DNA of 5,057 nt, taken from NCBI GenBank assembly GCA_005878515.1, contig VBLZ01000188.1, positions 1-5,057 of the forward strand, read 5' to 3'. This DNA comes from Methanobacteriota archaeon. Its GTDB lineage: Archaea > Thermoplasmatota > Thermoplasmata > RBG-16-68-12. The position numbers and the translations under genes were made by a program. Numbering within the stretch: position 1 is the stretch's first letter; each line of letters opens with the position of its first letter. Positions 1 to 5,057 of the stretch are shown here, in pieces. The notes under the pieces are model-generated. The model had not been told where the DNA came from. It saw only the letters and a program-made list of their open reading frames with translations, and searched no databases.

Positions 1-773
1 TGGATGACTTTCGCGACCTGGAGTCGCTGATAGATGTCGAGATACGACGACGGCTCGTCGAAGAAGTAGATGTCCGCATCCTTCAGCATCGTCGCGGCAA
101 TCGCCATGCGTTGGAGCTCGCCGCCCGAAAGCTGCGCGATGTCCCGATCGAGGAATGATGCGAGGTCGAGGGACACGATGAGCTCGGCGAGACGGCCTCT
201 CTTATCGGCCTTCGTCAGGAGATCCCGGACTCGGCCCGTGTAGATCTTGCTCAATTTGTCGACGTACTGTGGCTTGATGGCGGTGGTCAATTTCTTGTTG
301 GCAATCTTCGCCAGGTAATCGTGGAGCTCCGTTCCCGCGAAGTAGTCGAGCACCTCTTCCCAATACGCTTTCTTGCGGCGATAGTGGCCGAGATTCGGCG
401 CCACCTCCCCGCTGAGGAGGCTCACACACGTGGTCTTGCCGATCCCGTTCGGGCCGAGAAGTCCGATGACCTCCCCCTGCTTCGGAACCGGGAGGCGGAA
501 GAGACGGAACGCGTTCTTTCCATACTGGTGGACGAGATCTTCCTTCAAGGCTTCAGGAAGACCGATGATTCGAATCGCATCGAATGGACATTTGCGGATA
601 CAGATTCCGCAGGAGATGCACGTCTCCTCGCTAATCACAGCCTTCGTCGTCTCCGGATCAATCCAAATGACCTCGGTGCCGGTCCTCTGAGGCGGGCAGA
701 ACGCGATGCATTCGAGATGACAGCGCTTCGGCTGACATCGGTCCTTGAACACGACTGCGATTCGCACGGGCAT
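1..773 (-). CDS. rli1: ABCE1/Rli1 ribosome-recycling ATPase, N-terminal part (runs off left edge)
   Basis: ABCE1/Rli1 is the cytoplasmic twin-ATPase that splits ribosomes after termination and recycles them in archaea and eukaryotes. 257 complete codons are visible of a family usually near 600 residues, so it is cut by the window edge, not broken. The N-terminal iron-sulfur domain has eight cysteines in two sets, C13/C18/C22/C26 and C52/C55/C58/C62, the second in a ferredoxin-like CxxCxxCxxxCP motif; these would ligate two [4Fe-4S] clusters. The first nucleotide-binding domain follows: Walker A GPNGIGKTT at 107-115, a KPQYVDKL Q/Y-loop at 167-174, ABC signature LSGGE at 215-219, Walker B IYFFDEP at 235-241 and D-loop SSYLD at 242-246. 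Residues about 130-155 fit the helix-loop-helix insert typical of ABCE1. The start is fixed by an in-frame TAG six codons upstream with no other start codon between. The gene diverges from NAC across 93 bp. Confidence 0.97.
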   Translation of the reverse strand, partial: MPVRIAVVFKDRCQPKRCHLECIAFCPPQRTGTEVIWIDPETTKAVISEETCISCGICIRKCPFDAIRIIGLPEALKEDLVHQYGKNAFRLFRLPVPKQGEVIGLLGPNGIGKTTCVSLLSGEVAPNLGHYRRKKAYWEEVLDYFAGTELHDYLAKIANKKLTTAIKPQYVDKLSKIYTGRVRDLLTKADKRGRLAELIVSLDLASFLDRDIAQLSGGELQRMAIAATMLKDADIYFFDEPSSYLDIYQRLQVAKVI

Positions 774-788
774 TCCATTAAACGGGAG

Positions 789-798
789 CTATTTAAAC
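789..798 (-). promoter_or_regulatory. Possible TATA box for rli1
   Basis: On the minus strand the sequence reads GTTTAAATAG, an AT-rich island in GC-rich DNA that resembles an archaeal TATA box. Its centre lies only about 20 bases before the rli1 ATG, slightly closer than the usual 25 or so bases to a transcription start. If it is used, the message would be leaderless or nearly so. A second minus-strand candidate, GATAAAGTTT around 825-834, would give a leader of about 30 bases and coincides with the plus-strand NAC box. The choice between them cannot be settled from sequence. Confidence 0.35.
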
Positions 799-820
799 GT
801 ATGACGGCGCGCGTCAATCC

Positions 821-834
821 GCAGAAACTTTATC
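821..834 (+). promoter_or_regulatory. Probable BRE/TATA promoter of the NAC operon
   Basis: The stretch GCAGAAACTTTATC has a purine-rich BRE-like half (CAGAAA) followed by a TATA-like CTTTAT, in the order seen in archaeal promoters. Its centre is about 36 bases before the NAC ATG at 867, which predicts a transcription start near 855 and a leader of roughly 11 bases. GTGAT just before the ATG could be a fragment of a Shine-Dalgarno sequence, but it is too close and too short to count on. Confidence 0.5.
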
Positions 835-866
835 CGAGTTCCAACCATCCATTCCGATGTGATGCG

Positions 867-1241
867 ATGATTCCGGGCGGACGTGTGAACCCGCGGCAGA
901 TGCGCCAGGCCATGAAGCGCATGGGCATCGAGCAGGAAGAACTCGAGGGCGTCGAGGAAGTGATTATCCGCACGGCGAGCAAAGAATACGTGATCCGGGA
1001 TCCTAACGTCACCGCGATGACCGCGCAGGGTCAGAAGATCTGGACGGTCGTCGGGGAGCCGATTGTCCGGGATCGAGCCGACGCAAAGAAACCCGAGGCG
1101 GGTCAGGGGCCAGCGATCCCGGAAGAGGACGTCCAGCTCGTCGCGGAGAAAGCCGGCGTCTCCGAAGCGGAGGCGCGCAAGGCCCTCGAGGAGTGTGGCG
1201 GCGAGCCCGCGGAAGCGATCATCCGCTTGATGAGCCGATGA
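867..1241 (+). CDS. nac: Archaeal nascent polypeptide-associated complex protein (NAC)
   Basis: This 124-residue protein is the archaeal NAC subunit, which forms homodimers and binds nascent chains at the ribosomal exit tunnel. Visible parts in order: a short basic N-terminus (NPRQMRQAMKRMG, residues 8-20) suited to ribosome or rRNA contact; the NAC beta-barrel at about 28-67 with the family-like core PNVTAMTAQGQKIW (46-59) followed by VVGE; an acidic, proline-containing linker at about 70-84; and a C-terminal UBA domain at about 84-124 (EEDVQLVAEKAGVSEAEA onward, with the GG turn at 111-112). Length and domain order are normal for archaeal NAC. ATG 867 is chosen because the protein begins MIPGGRVNPRQM, like other archaeal NAC N-termini, and because the open frame further upstream is antisense to rli1. 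Its TGA overlaps the next gene's ATG. Confidence 0.95.
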   Translation: MIPGGRVNPRQMRQAMKRMGIEQEELEGVEEVIIRTASKEYVIRDPNVTAMTAQGQKIWTVVGEPIVRDRADAKKPEAGQGPAIPEEDVQLVAEKAGVSEAEARKALEECGGEPAEAIIRLMSR

Positions 1242-1480
1242 ACATCAATCGGGTCCGATCGATCCTCGGCGTGTGGGCACCGATGGCGATCGGGCTGTTC
1301 ATCATCGTCACGTCGGTCAACTTCTATTTCACCGCGAATCTCACGAACGGACTCTTCCTGGGGAACCTGGAATCGTGGCGGCTCGTGTGTTCCGCGGGCG
1401 CCTTTTTCCTTGGAGGCGTCCTCATGCTATCCACGTACGGGCGGTACCGAAAGACCAAGGAAGCCCGGCGGGAGCGATGA
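1238..1480 (+). CDS. Small two-helix membrane protein, translationally coupled to NAC
   Basis: I do not recognise the family. The 80-residue product starts MNINRVRSILGVW and has two clear hydrophobic segments, about residues 11-31 (GVWAPMAIGLFIIVT then SVNFYF) and 47-67 (WRLVCSAGAFFLGG then VLMLSTY), joined by a short polar loop (TANLTNGLFLGNLES). It ends in a strongly basic tail, RYRKTKEARRER. By the positive-inside rule both termini would be cytoplasmic, giving a helical hairpin with an external loop. The start is chosen because ATG 1238-1240 overlaps the NAC stop as ATGA, a typical coupling junction; a longer frame from 1193 would lie inside the NAC UBA region. Co-transcription with NAC is likely. 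A role in nascent membrane-protein handling can be imagined from context but nothing in the sequence proves it. Confidence 0.75.
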   Translation: MNINRVRSILGVWAPMAIGLFIIVTSVNFYFTANLTNGLFLGNLESWRLVCSAGAFFLGGVLMLSTYGRYRKTKEARRER

Positions 1481-1489
1481 GCGCGGACC

Positions 1490-4400
1490 TCAAGGCCTTC
1501 GTACACGGCGCCGCCGCAGGAAGATGATGGCGGCGAGGGCGGCCGCGACCACCAGGCCGATGAGGCCCCAGCCGGGCGCAGAGAGTCCGCCGAGCGGTGC
1601 GGTCGATGACCACGTAGCCCGAACCGTCGTCGGCCCATTCATCGTTATCGTAATCGAGCTGTCGGACGAAGTCCGATCCCCGGTCCAGCCGGAGAACTGA
1701 TAGATCTGGCCCTCGCTCGTCATCTGAGCCGGCGCCCGGATCGTCACGCTCGCCTGGGAGAGGTACCATCCGGTGCCTTGAATCGCGCCGATATCCGAGT
1801 CGACCCGGAGATAGTACTCGGTCCTCCACTCCGCCGTCGCGGTCCGCGGCCCGGCCATCAGGATGGGACTCGAATCCGATGCGGCCGTGCCAGTGGCATC
1901 CCCCGTCCATCCGGCGAACTCAACGCGCGTTCCCGGACTCACCCCGACAATGCTGGCATTCAATCCAGCCACCGCGAACGATCCGGACACATACCATCCC
2001 GTCCCGATCGCGGTGCCATGACCCTGCGTATCGATCGTCAGCTCGTGCTCGATGCGCCACGATGCGCCGACGGTCCGTGGACCGTTCATCGGGATCGATG
2101 ATGATGCAATCGGGTCGGTCCCAGTCGCGTCTCCTGTCCAAGAGACGAAGGTCGCGCGCGTGCCGGCGGTGAGGGGGACGACGCTGGGCGCGAGGCGAGC
2201 GACGGCCGTCGAACCGGCGTCATACCAGCCCTGACCCGACACATCACCGTAGGCCGACACAACCTGGAGCTCGTACTGGGTCTTCCACATCGCCGTGGCG
2301 ACTTTGGCACCGTCCATCACTATAGGGTTTGAGGTCGGGGCCGTCCCGCTCGCAGCGCCTGACCATCCGACGAAGACGAATCGGGCACCCGGACCGGACG
2401 ATTCCAGGGTCGTCGAGAGGATCGCCGTCGCGGGCGATCCGGCATCGTACCACCCGCTCCCGGAGGGGATTCCGTGCGTGCTCGAGACCTCGAGATAGTA
2501 CTGCGTCCCATACATCGCAATCGCGGTCTTCGGTCCATCCATCACGATGGGTGCCGAGGTGAGACCGTCGCCCGCCGCGTCGCCGGACCATCCCTGAAAT
2601 GCGAGGCGCTCCCCGGGGGCCACTGCGAACGTCTCGTCGGCGACACTAGCCGTCGCGGTGGCGCCGGCCGCGTACCATCCGCTTCCGCTCGCGCCCGAAA
2701 CTGAAGAGACGACATCCAAATAGTACTCCGCTGAGAAATTTGCCTGGATCGACGTTGACGCCGCGAACGCGACGACGTGACTCGCCGCGCCGCCGTCGCT
2801 CCACGAAGTGAACCGGTATCGCACTCCCGGGGTTCCGGATTGGAGAGTGGACACCGCGATCGTGTGGTACGTCCCCGGCGCGAGCCAAAACGTGGTTGCG
2901 CTCGAGTACGTCGTGCCGTCCACGATAAACGCAAGGCCGACCGGTGATGTGGAAATTCGCATCGCGTCCTCCTCGAGGAACGTCGCCACGAGCGTGAGAG
3001 CCGTGTTCGCGGTGACGAGGTGCGTGGCCCCGCCGCCATCGCTCCAAGAGGACCACACGTACCGGACATCGGCCGAGACGCTTTGCGGCGAAGGGGCCTG
3101 GACCTGGTGAGAAGACCCATCGTCCCACCAGAACGAGGCCGCCGTTGTGTAGACAACGCCGTCGACCAGGACCCGGAGTCCGGCCGGATCGGGCATCACG
3201 CTGCTCTGGTACTGTTTTTTGAACGAAGCGGTAATCGTTTGACCGACATCGGCGACAATGACGTGGGAAATCGCTCCTCCGTCGGACCATCCGGTCCAGA
3301 TGTGTCGAGACGTCGCGTTGATCGGAATAGGCGACGTCGTGCCGATGCTATGCGTGGACCCGGTCAGCCAGGTGTTTTGGACCGGCGACGGCATCGTGTT
3401 GCCGTCCACCGTGACGGGCAATCCAACCGGACTCGTGGTGACGGTAATCGTCGCCGTCGGGAAGCCCGGGTTCCGAGCAAAGAAGATGTCGAAGTCCTCG
3501 CCTCGGCCGTCCGTCCAGACGATGTTGATCGAATCGTCGAAGCCGACCTCGATCGCGAAGTAGTCTCCGGGTCGATCGTATGATCGGGGTGTGTCCTCCG
3601 ACGACACTCGGACATTCGTGGCCCACGTGGCCCCCCCGTTCGTGGAGTTCGAGTAGAAAATGTTTGAATTGCCATCCCGTCCGTCTTCCCAGGCGGCGTG
3701 GACCGTACCGCGGCGGTCGACCGCCAAGTCCACCATCCACTGGGACGTGGCGCCGGAGTCGTCGTTGATCCGGTGGTTAGTCCCGAACGTCTTGCCGCCG
3801 TCCGTCGAGTTCGCGAAGTAGATGTCTTGATTCCCATTTCGCTGGTCGGGCCACGCGAGGTAGATCGCATCGGAGCTCCGATCCACGTTCATTGCAGGAA
3901 TCGGAATCTGCCATGCGCCCACCGGAGCGGCCGATCCGATTCGGTCGTTGACCTGCACCTGCGGGGACCACGTCTGACCGCGATTCGACGAGGATTCAAA
4001 CATGATGTTGTTTGTATTAATATCCCACCATGTCAGATAGACGGTGCTGTTCTCGAACGTCGCAACGATGGCGCCGAGTACGAAATCGCCCACGTTTCCC
4101 GGGTTCCTGATGGGGGCCCAGTGGTTCCCGTCGTCGTCAGACCATGAGAGGGCGAGAATGTTGCCTTCGTCCCACGCGGCATACAGCCGTCCAGCAGAAT
4201 CGAACGCGATCGAGTCCTTGTCGACGAGACCGCCAAGTCCGGGAATGTAATGGACCGTACCCCAATCCTGTCCATCCGAGGTGTTGGACACATCGAGTCC
4301 GGAACCGCAGGGCGGCAAACTGCCACCGTTCGGATCGTATTCGAGGTACGCGAAGTGGACCCGATCACGTGGATCGAGCGCCATCCACGGATCGGAATCA

Positions 4401-4780
4401 CGACAGTTTTGGTTCGGATGTGTCTGATTCATCAGGATGTTCTTGGCCCAGGTGCGTCCCAGATCCGTGGAGTACGAGGATCCGACCCGGTAACCGGCGG
4501 CATCCGGCCCGTTCGTCTCCTTCCATCCGACGAAGACGGTCCCCGACCCATTCACGACCATCGTGGGTTCGACTTGCCATGCGTACGGCGACGAGCCGTC
4601 GGTGATTTTGATGTTCGGTTCGAACGGGACGATCGCCTCGGGAGTCGACGCCGTCGCTTGAATCGGGGCGGAACGGGCGGCGACCCTCAACGTCCCAGAG
4701 GTGGGTGGAACGAAGACAATCGATGCGGCGACAATCGCAATCAGTAGAACAACCAACGGCCTCAATGCTCTCCCCCGCAT
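1490..4780 (-). CDS. Large secreted, membrane-anchored Asp-box propeller protein with two repeat series
   Basis: A product of about 1,096 residues, numbered here from ATG 4780. Residues 1-29 form a Sec-type signal peptide (R2, R4, R7, hydrophobic 9-24). Residues about 56-438 form a six-bladed BNR/Asp-box propeller. Residues about 443-684 hold three 81-residue repeats and 685-1059 five repeats of about 76. A transmembrane helix (about 1071-1088) is followed by RRRR, giving a surface protein with its bulk outside the cell. The only two cysteines, C126 and C158, could form a disulfide. There are nine N-x-S/T sequons (N77, N118, N166, N244, N324, N378, N488, N681, N941). Sialidases also use Asp-box propellers, but the FRIP-type arginine motif is missing: the matching place reads WQVEPTM. 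I therefore favour binding or adhesion over catalysis. The frame opens at ATG 4852, but the 4780 start puts a proper signal peptide at the N-terminus. It converges on the NAC operon. Confidence 0.9.
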   Translation of the reverse strand: MRGRALRPLVVLLIAIVAASIVFVPPTSGTLRVAARSAPIQATASTPEAIVPFEPNIKITDGSSPYAWQVEPTMVVNGSGTVFVGWKETNGPDAAGYRVGSSYSTDLGRTWAKNILMNQTHPNQNCRDSDPWMALDPRDRVHFAYLEYDPNGGSLPPCGSGLDVSNTSDGQDWGTVHYIPGLGGLVDKDSIAFDSAGRLYAAWDEGNILALSWSDDDGNHWAPIRNPGNVGDFVLGAIVATFENSTVYLTWWDINTNNIMFESSSNRGQTWSPQVQVNDRIGSAAPVGAWQIPIPAMNVDRSSDAIYLAWPDQRNGNQDIYFANSTDGGKTFGTNHRINDDSGATSQWMVDLAVDRRGTVHAAWEDGRDGNSNIFYSNSTNGGATWATNVRVSSEDTPRSYDRPGDYFAIEVGFDDSINIVWTDGRGEDFDIFFARNPGFPTATITVTTSPVGLPVTVDGNTMPSPVQNTWLTGSTHSIGTTSPIPINATSRHIWTGWSDGGAISHVIVADVGQTITASFKKQYQSSVMPDPAGLRVLVDGVVYTTAASFWWDDGSSHQVQAPSPQSVSADVRYVWSSWSDGGGATHLVTANTALTLVATFLEEDAMRISTSPVGLAFIVDGTTYSSATTFWLAPGTYHTIAVSTLQSGTPGVRYRFTSWSDGGAASHVVAFAASTSIQANFSAEYYLDVVSSVSGASGSGWYAAGATATASVADETFAVAPGERLAFQGWSGDAAGDGLTSAPIVMDGPKTAIAMYGTQYYLEVSSTHGIPSGSGWYDAGSPATAILSTTLESSGPGARFVFVGWSGAASGTAPTSNPIVMDGAKVATAMWKTQYELQVVSAYGDVSGQGWYDAGSTAVARLAPSVVPLTAGTRATFVSWTGDATGTDPIASSSIPMNGPRTVGASWRIEHELTIDTQGHGTAIGTGWYVSGSFAVAGLNASIVGVSPGTRVEFAGWTGDATGTAASDSSPILMAGPRTATAEWRTEYYLRVDSDIGAIQGTGWYLSQASVTIRAPAQMTSEGQIYQFSGWTGDRTSSDSSITITMNGPTTVRATWSSTAPLGGLSAPGWGLIGLVVAAALAAIIFLRRRRVRRP
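1604..2728 (-). repeat. Five tandem 'GWY...GW(S/T)GD' repeats of about 76 residues
   Basis: Approximate units are 2504-2728, 2279-2503, 2051-2278, 1823-2050 and 1604-1822. Each starts with a Y/H-x-L-x-V/I strand, then G-x-GWY-x-x-G, a PG/AG-x-R/Q turn, F-x-GW(S/T)G, and a closing (I/V)-x-M-x-G-P/A-(K/R/T)-T/V strand before A-x-W. GWY tryptophans lie at residues 702, 777, 852, 929 and 1005 of the surface protein (spacing 75-77); the second-motif tryptophans lie at 731, 806, 881, 958 and 1032. The pattern resembles divergent InlB B-repeat-type modules (Flg_new_2-like), which form rigid extracellular stalks. Copies differ through many substitutions and synonymous changes, so these are old duplications rather than recent expansions. 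Confidence 0.8.
2729..3454 (-). repeat. Three tandem 'VDG...WSDGG' repeats of about 81 residues
   Basis: Approximate units are 3209-3454, 2972-3208 and 2729-2971. Each reads roughly: a strand ending in SPVGL or DPAGL, a VDG turn, a hydrophobic segment before a GS/GT-H motif, then W-S-D-G-G, a histidine, and a closing strand ending T/Q-A-x-F. The WSDGG tryptophans are at residues 498, 579 and 660 of the surface protein, exactly 81 apart. The fold is probably an all-beta stalk module. The VDG part recalls PEGA-like domains, but I cannot assign a family without a profile search. Confidence 0.8.
3467..4615 (-). repeat. Six Asp-box (BNR) blades encoding a beta-propeller
   Basis: Six copies of the Asp-box pattern S-x-D-x-G-x-x-W occur at residues 104-111 (STDLGRTW), 166-173 (NTSDGQDW, degenerate), 214-221 (SDDDGNHW), 264-271 (SSNRGQTW), 325-332 (STDGGKTF) and 379-386 (STNGGATW) of the large surface protein. 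The last three blades also share a W-x-D-x-R motif, at W310/D312/R314, W364/D366/R368 and W422/D424/R426; the first two of these run on into an N-x-x-I strand and the next Asp-box. Asp boxes sit on blade hairpins and are structural; they do not imply sialidase activity. Two Asp boxes begin inside N-S-T sequons. Confidence 0.85.
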
Positions 4781-4798
4781 GGTCGGGGAGGGGGAGAG
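4768..4798. repeat. Perfect 9-bp inverted repeat enclosing the surface-protein start codon
   Basis: CTCTCCCCC at 4768-4776 is exactly complementary to GGGGGAGAG at 4790-4798, with a 13-base spacer that contains the preferred start codon (minus-strand ATG, 4780-4778). In the mRNA this would fold into a very stable GC stem with the ATG in the loop. It may control translation initiation, be a protein-binding operator, or reflect compositional chance in GC-rich DNA. No Shine-Dalgarno sequence precedes the ATG; the leader here is pyrimidine-rich. Confidence 0.6.
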
Positions 4799-4859
4799 AG
4801 ACAATAACCATTTGCTCGGGATCGGCTCGGCCGGTTCGACGGCGGATGCCACCCAGCCA

Positions 4860-4872
4860 CGAAGATTAAATA
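4860..4872 (+). promoter_or_regulatory. BRE/TATA promoter of the SRP RNA gene
   Basis: CGAAGATTAAATA combines a BRE-like CGAAGA with a TATA-like TTAAATA, the arrangement of strong archaeal stable-RNA promoters. The TATA centre at about 4869 predicts transcription start near 4893-4895, exactly where the recognisable SRP RNA 5' sequence begins. That agreement is the main support. Confidence 0.75.
4865..4872 (-). promoter_or_regulatory. Possible TATA box for the surface-protein gene (same AT island as the SRP promoter)
   Basis: Read on the minus strand the AT island is TATTTAAT. A start about 25 bases downstream would fall near 4843, giving a leader of some 60 bases to ATG 4780 and excluding ATG 4852 as a usable start. 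The BRE-like flank is poorer in this direction than in the plus direction. A weaker alternative, GGTTATTG at about 4801-4808, lies about 24 bases from ATG 4780 and would give a leaderless message. Confidence 0.3.
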
Positions 4873-4892
4873 CGATGCCTCGGTTGAGAACA

Positions 4893-5057
4893 CGCTAGGC
4901 TTGACCGGGGGGTTGGGCGTCCCCTTGTAGACCCAAATCGTCCTCATGGGGCGGTGACAGTCGGGGGCGGTGCTCCCAGTCTGGCGCTGGTCCGGATGCC
5001 GACGTTGAGGTTCTGTCCCGCGGGGCTGGAGGCGACAGGGAACGCAGCTGGAGAGCG
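4893..5057 (+). ncRNA. ffs: Archaeal SRP (7S) RNA, 5' portion (runs off right edge)
   Basis: SRP RNA is the scaffold of the signal recognition particle, which binds signal sequences with SRP54/SRP19 and docks ribosomes at the membrane. The 5' end GCTAGGCTTGACCGGGGGG and the following TTGGGCGTCCCC match, as I remember them, the Alu domain of archaeal 7S RNAs. Helix 3 is visible as GGGG 4907-4910 with CCCC 4921-4924. The conserved UGUNR turn is TGTAG at 4926-4930. Helix 4 is CGTCC 4939-4943 with GGGCG 4949-4953, capped by a TCATG loop. The 5' strand of the long helix 5 follows. A hairpin with stem CTGTC 5013-5017 / GACAG 5034-5038 and GGAG at 5028-5031 near its tip fits helix 6, the SRP19 site. 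Helix 8 and the 3' strand lie beyond the window; archaeal SRP RNAs are about 300 bases, so roughly half is present. The exact 5' end is inferred from the promoter. Confidence 0.87.

Noticed and set aside
321..866. The NAC reading frame stays open far upstream (to ATG 321), giving a 306-residue product.
   Set aside because: This stretch is antisense to rli1, which is certain from its cysteines and ABC motifs. The upstream part has no NAC-like sequence, and ATG 867 gives a normal archaeal NAC N-terminus.
1477..1527. A 16-codon plus-strand frame (MSADLKAFVHGAAAGR) whose ATG overlaps the membrane-protein stop.
   Set aside because: It lies mostly within the antisense tail of the surface gene, is very short and shows no recognisable features. 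The ATGA overlap alone is weak evidence.
1422..1910. A 162-residue minus-strand frame overlapping the 3' end of the surface gene.
   Set aside because: It is out of frame with the clear repeats and transmembrane anchor, and its composition is that of a frame-shifted shadow.
3215..3220. A run of six T that could be an archaeal terminator on the plus strand.
   Set aside because: It lies inside the surface gene and encodes the KK of the repeat end SFKKQ on the other strand; no plus-strand transcript ends there.
2646..3290. A 214-residue minus-strand frame in another register within the surface gene.
   Set aside because: It is arginine- and glycine-rich low-quality sequence without motifs, a shadow of a repetitive GC-rich coding region.
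3020..3583. A 187-residue plus-strand frame antisense to the propeller end and first repeat.
   Set aside because: The composition is dominated by R, D, G and V, as expected from the antisense of GC-rich codons. It has no promoter, domains or signal.
1604..4615. The repeat series as recent DNA-level tandem duplications or a CRISPR-like array.
   Set aside because: Periodicity is at the protein level; the DNA copies are diverged, have no identical short repeats with spacers, and keep one open frame.
4781..4852. ATG 4852 as the start of the surface protein, adding 24 residues.
   Set aside because: It would bury the signal peptide behind a polar, proline-rich extension, and the nearest minus TATA-like box predicts transcription starting downstream of it. 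It cannot be excluded if the promoter lies further upstream.
4893..5057. Right-end structured sequence as a tRNA, rRNA fragment or RNase P RNA.
   Set aside because: There is no tRNA T-loop or acceptor pattern and no recognisable rRNA or RNase P core. The SRP Alu signature explains it better.

Overview
The window looks archaeal. It holds the start of an ABCE1/Rli1 ribosome-recycling ATPase with its N-terminal iron-sulfur domain, a homomeric archaeal-type nascent polypeptide-associated complex protein (NAC domain plus UBA domain), and the 5' part of an archaeal-type SRP (7S) RNA gene behind a BRE/TATA-style promoter. The DNA is GC-rich. The large surface protein, with Asp-box propeller, 'WSDGG' repeats, 'GWY...GW(S/T)GD' repeats and a C-terminal membrane anchor, resembles proteins I associate with Thermoplasmatota and related uncultured Euryarchaeota. 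That lineage assignment is inference; 'archaeal' is firm.

Layout. Positions 1-773 (minus strand) carry the N-terminal 257 codons of Rli1, which runs off the left edge. A 93-bp divergent intergenic region with TATA-like elements separates it from the NAC gene (867-1241, plus). The NAC stop overlaps the start of a small two-helix membrane protein (1238-1480, plus) in an ATGA junction, so these two probably form an operon. Nine bases later a very long convergent gene ends (1490-4780, minus). It encodes an exported protein of about 1,096 residues: signal peptide, six-bladed Asp-box propeller, three repeats of about 81 residues, five repeats of about 76 residues, one C-terminal transmembrane helix and an arginine-rich tail. 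Its start codon sits in the loop of a perfect 9-bp inverted repeat. Upstream, a strong BRE/TATA element at 4860-4872 points right and places the 5' end of the SRP RNA near 4893; that RNA runs off the right edge.

Functional reading. Rli1 splits and recycles ribosomes, NAC binds nascent chains at the ribosome exit tunnel, and SRP RNA is the scaffold of the particle that targets nascent membrane and secreted proteins. Three parts of the co-translational protein-biogenesis machinery therefore lie within 5 kb, together with a small membrane protein coupled to NAC and a large secreted, membrane-anchored protein that would itself need such targeting. The clustering is visible; a functional link between the surface protein or the small membrane protein and SRP/NAC is speculation. 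I found no mobile elements, CRISPR arrays or tRNAs.
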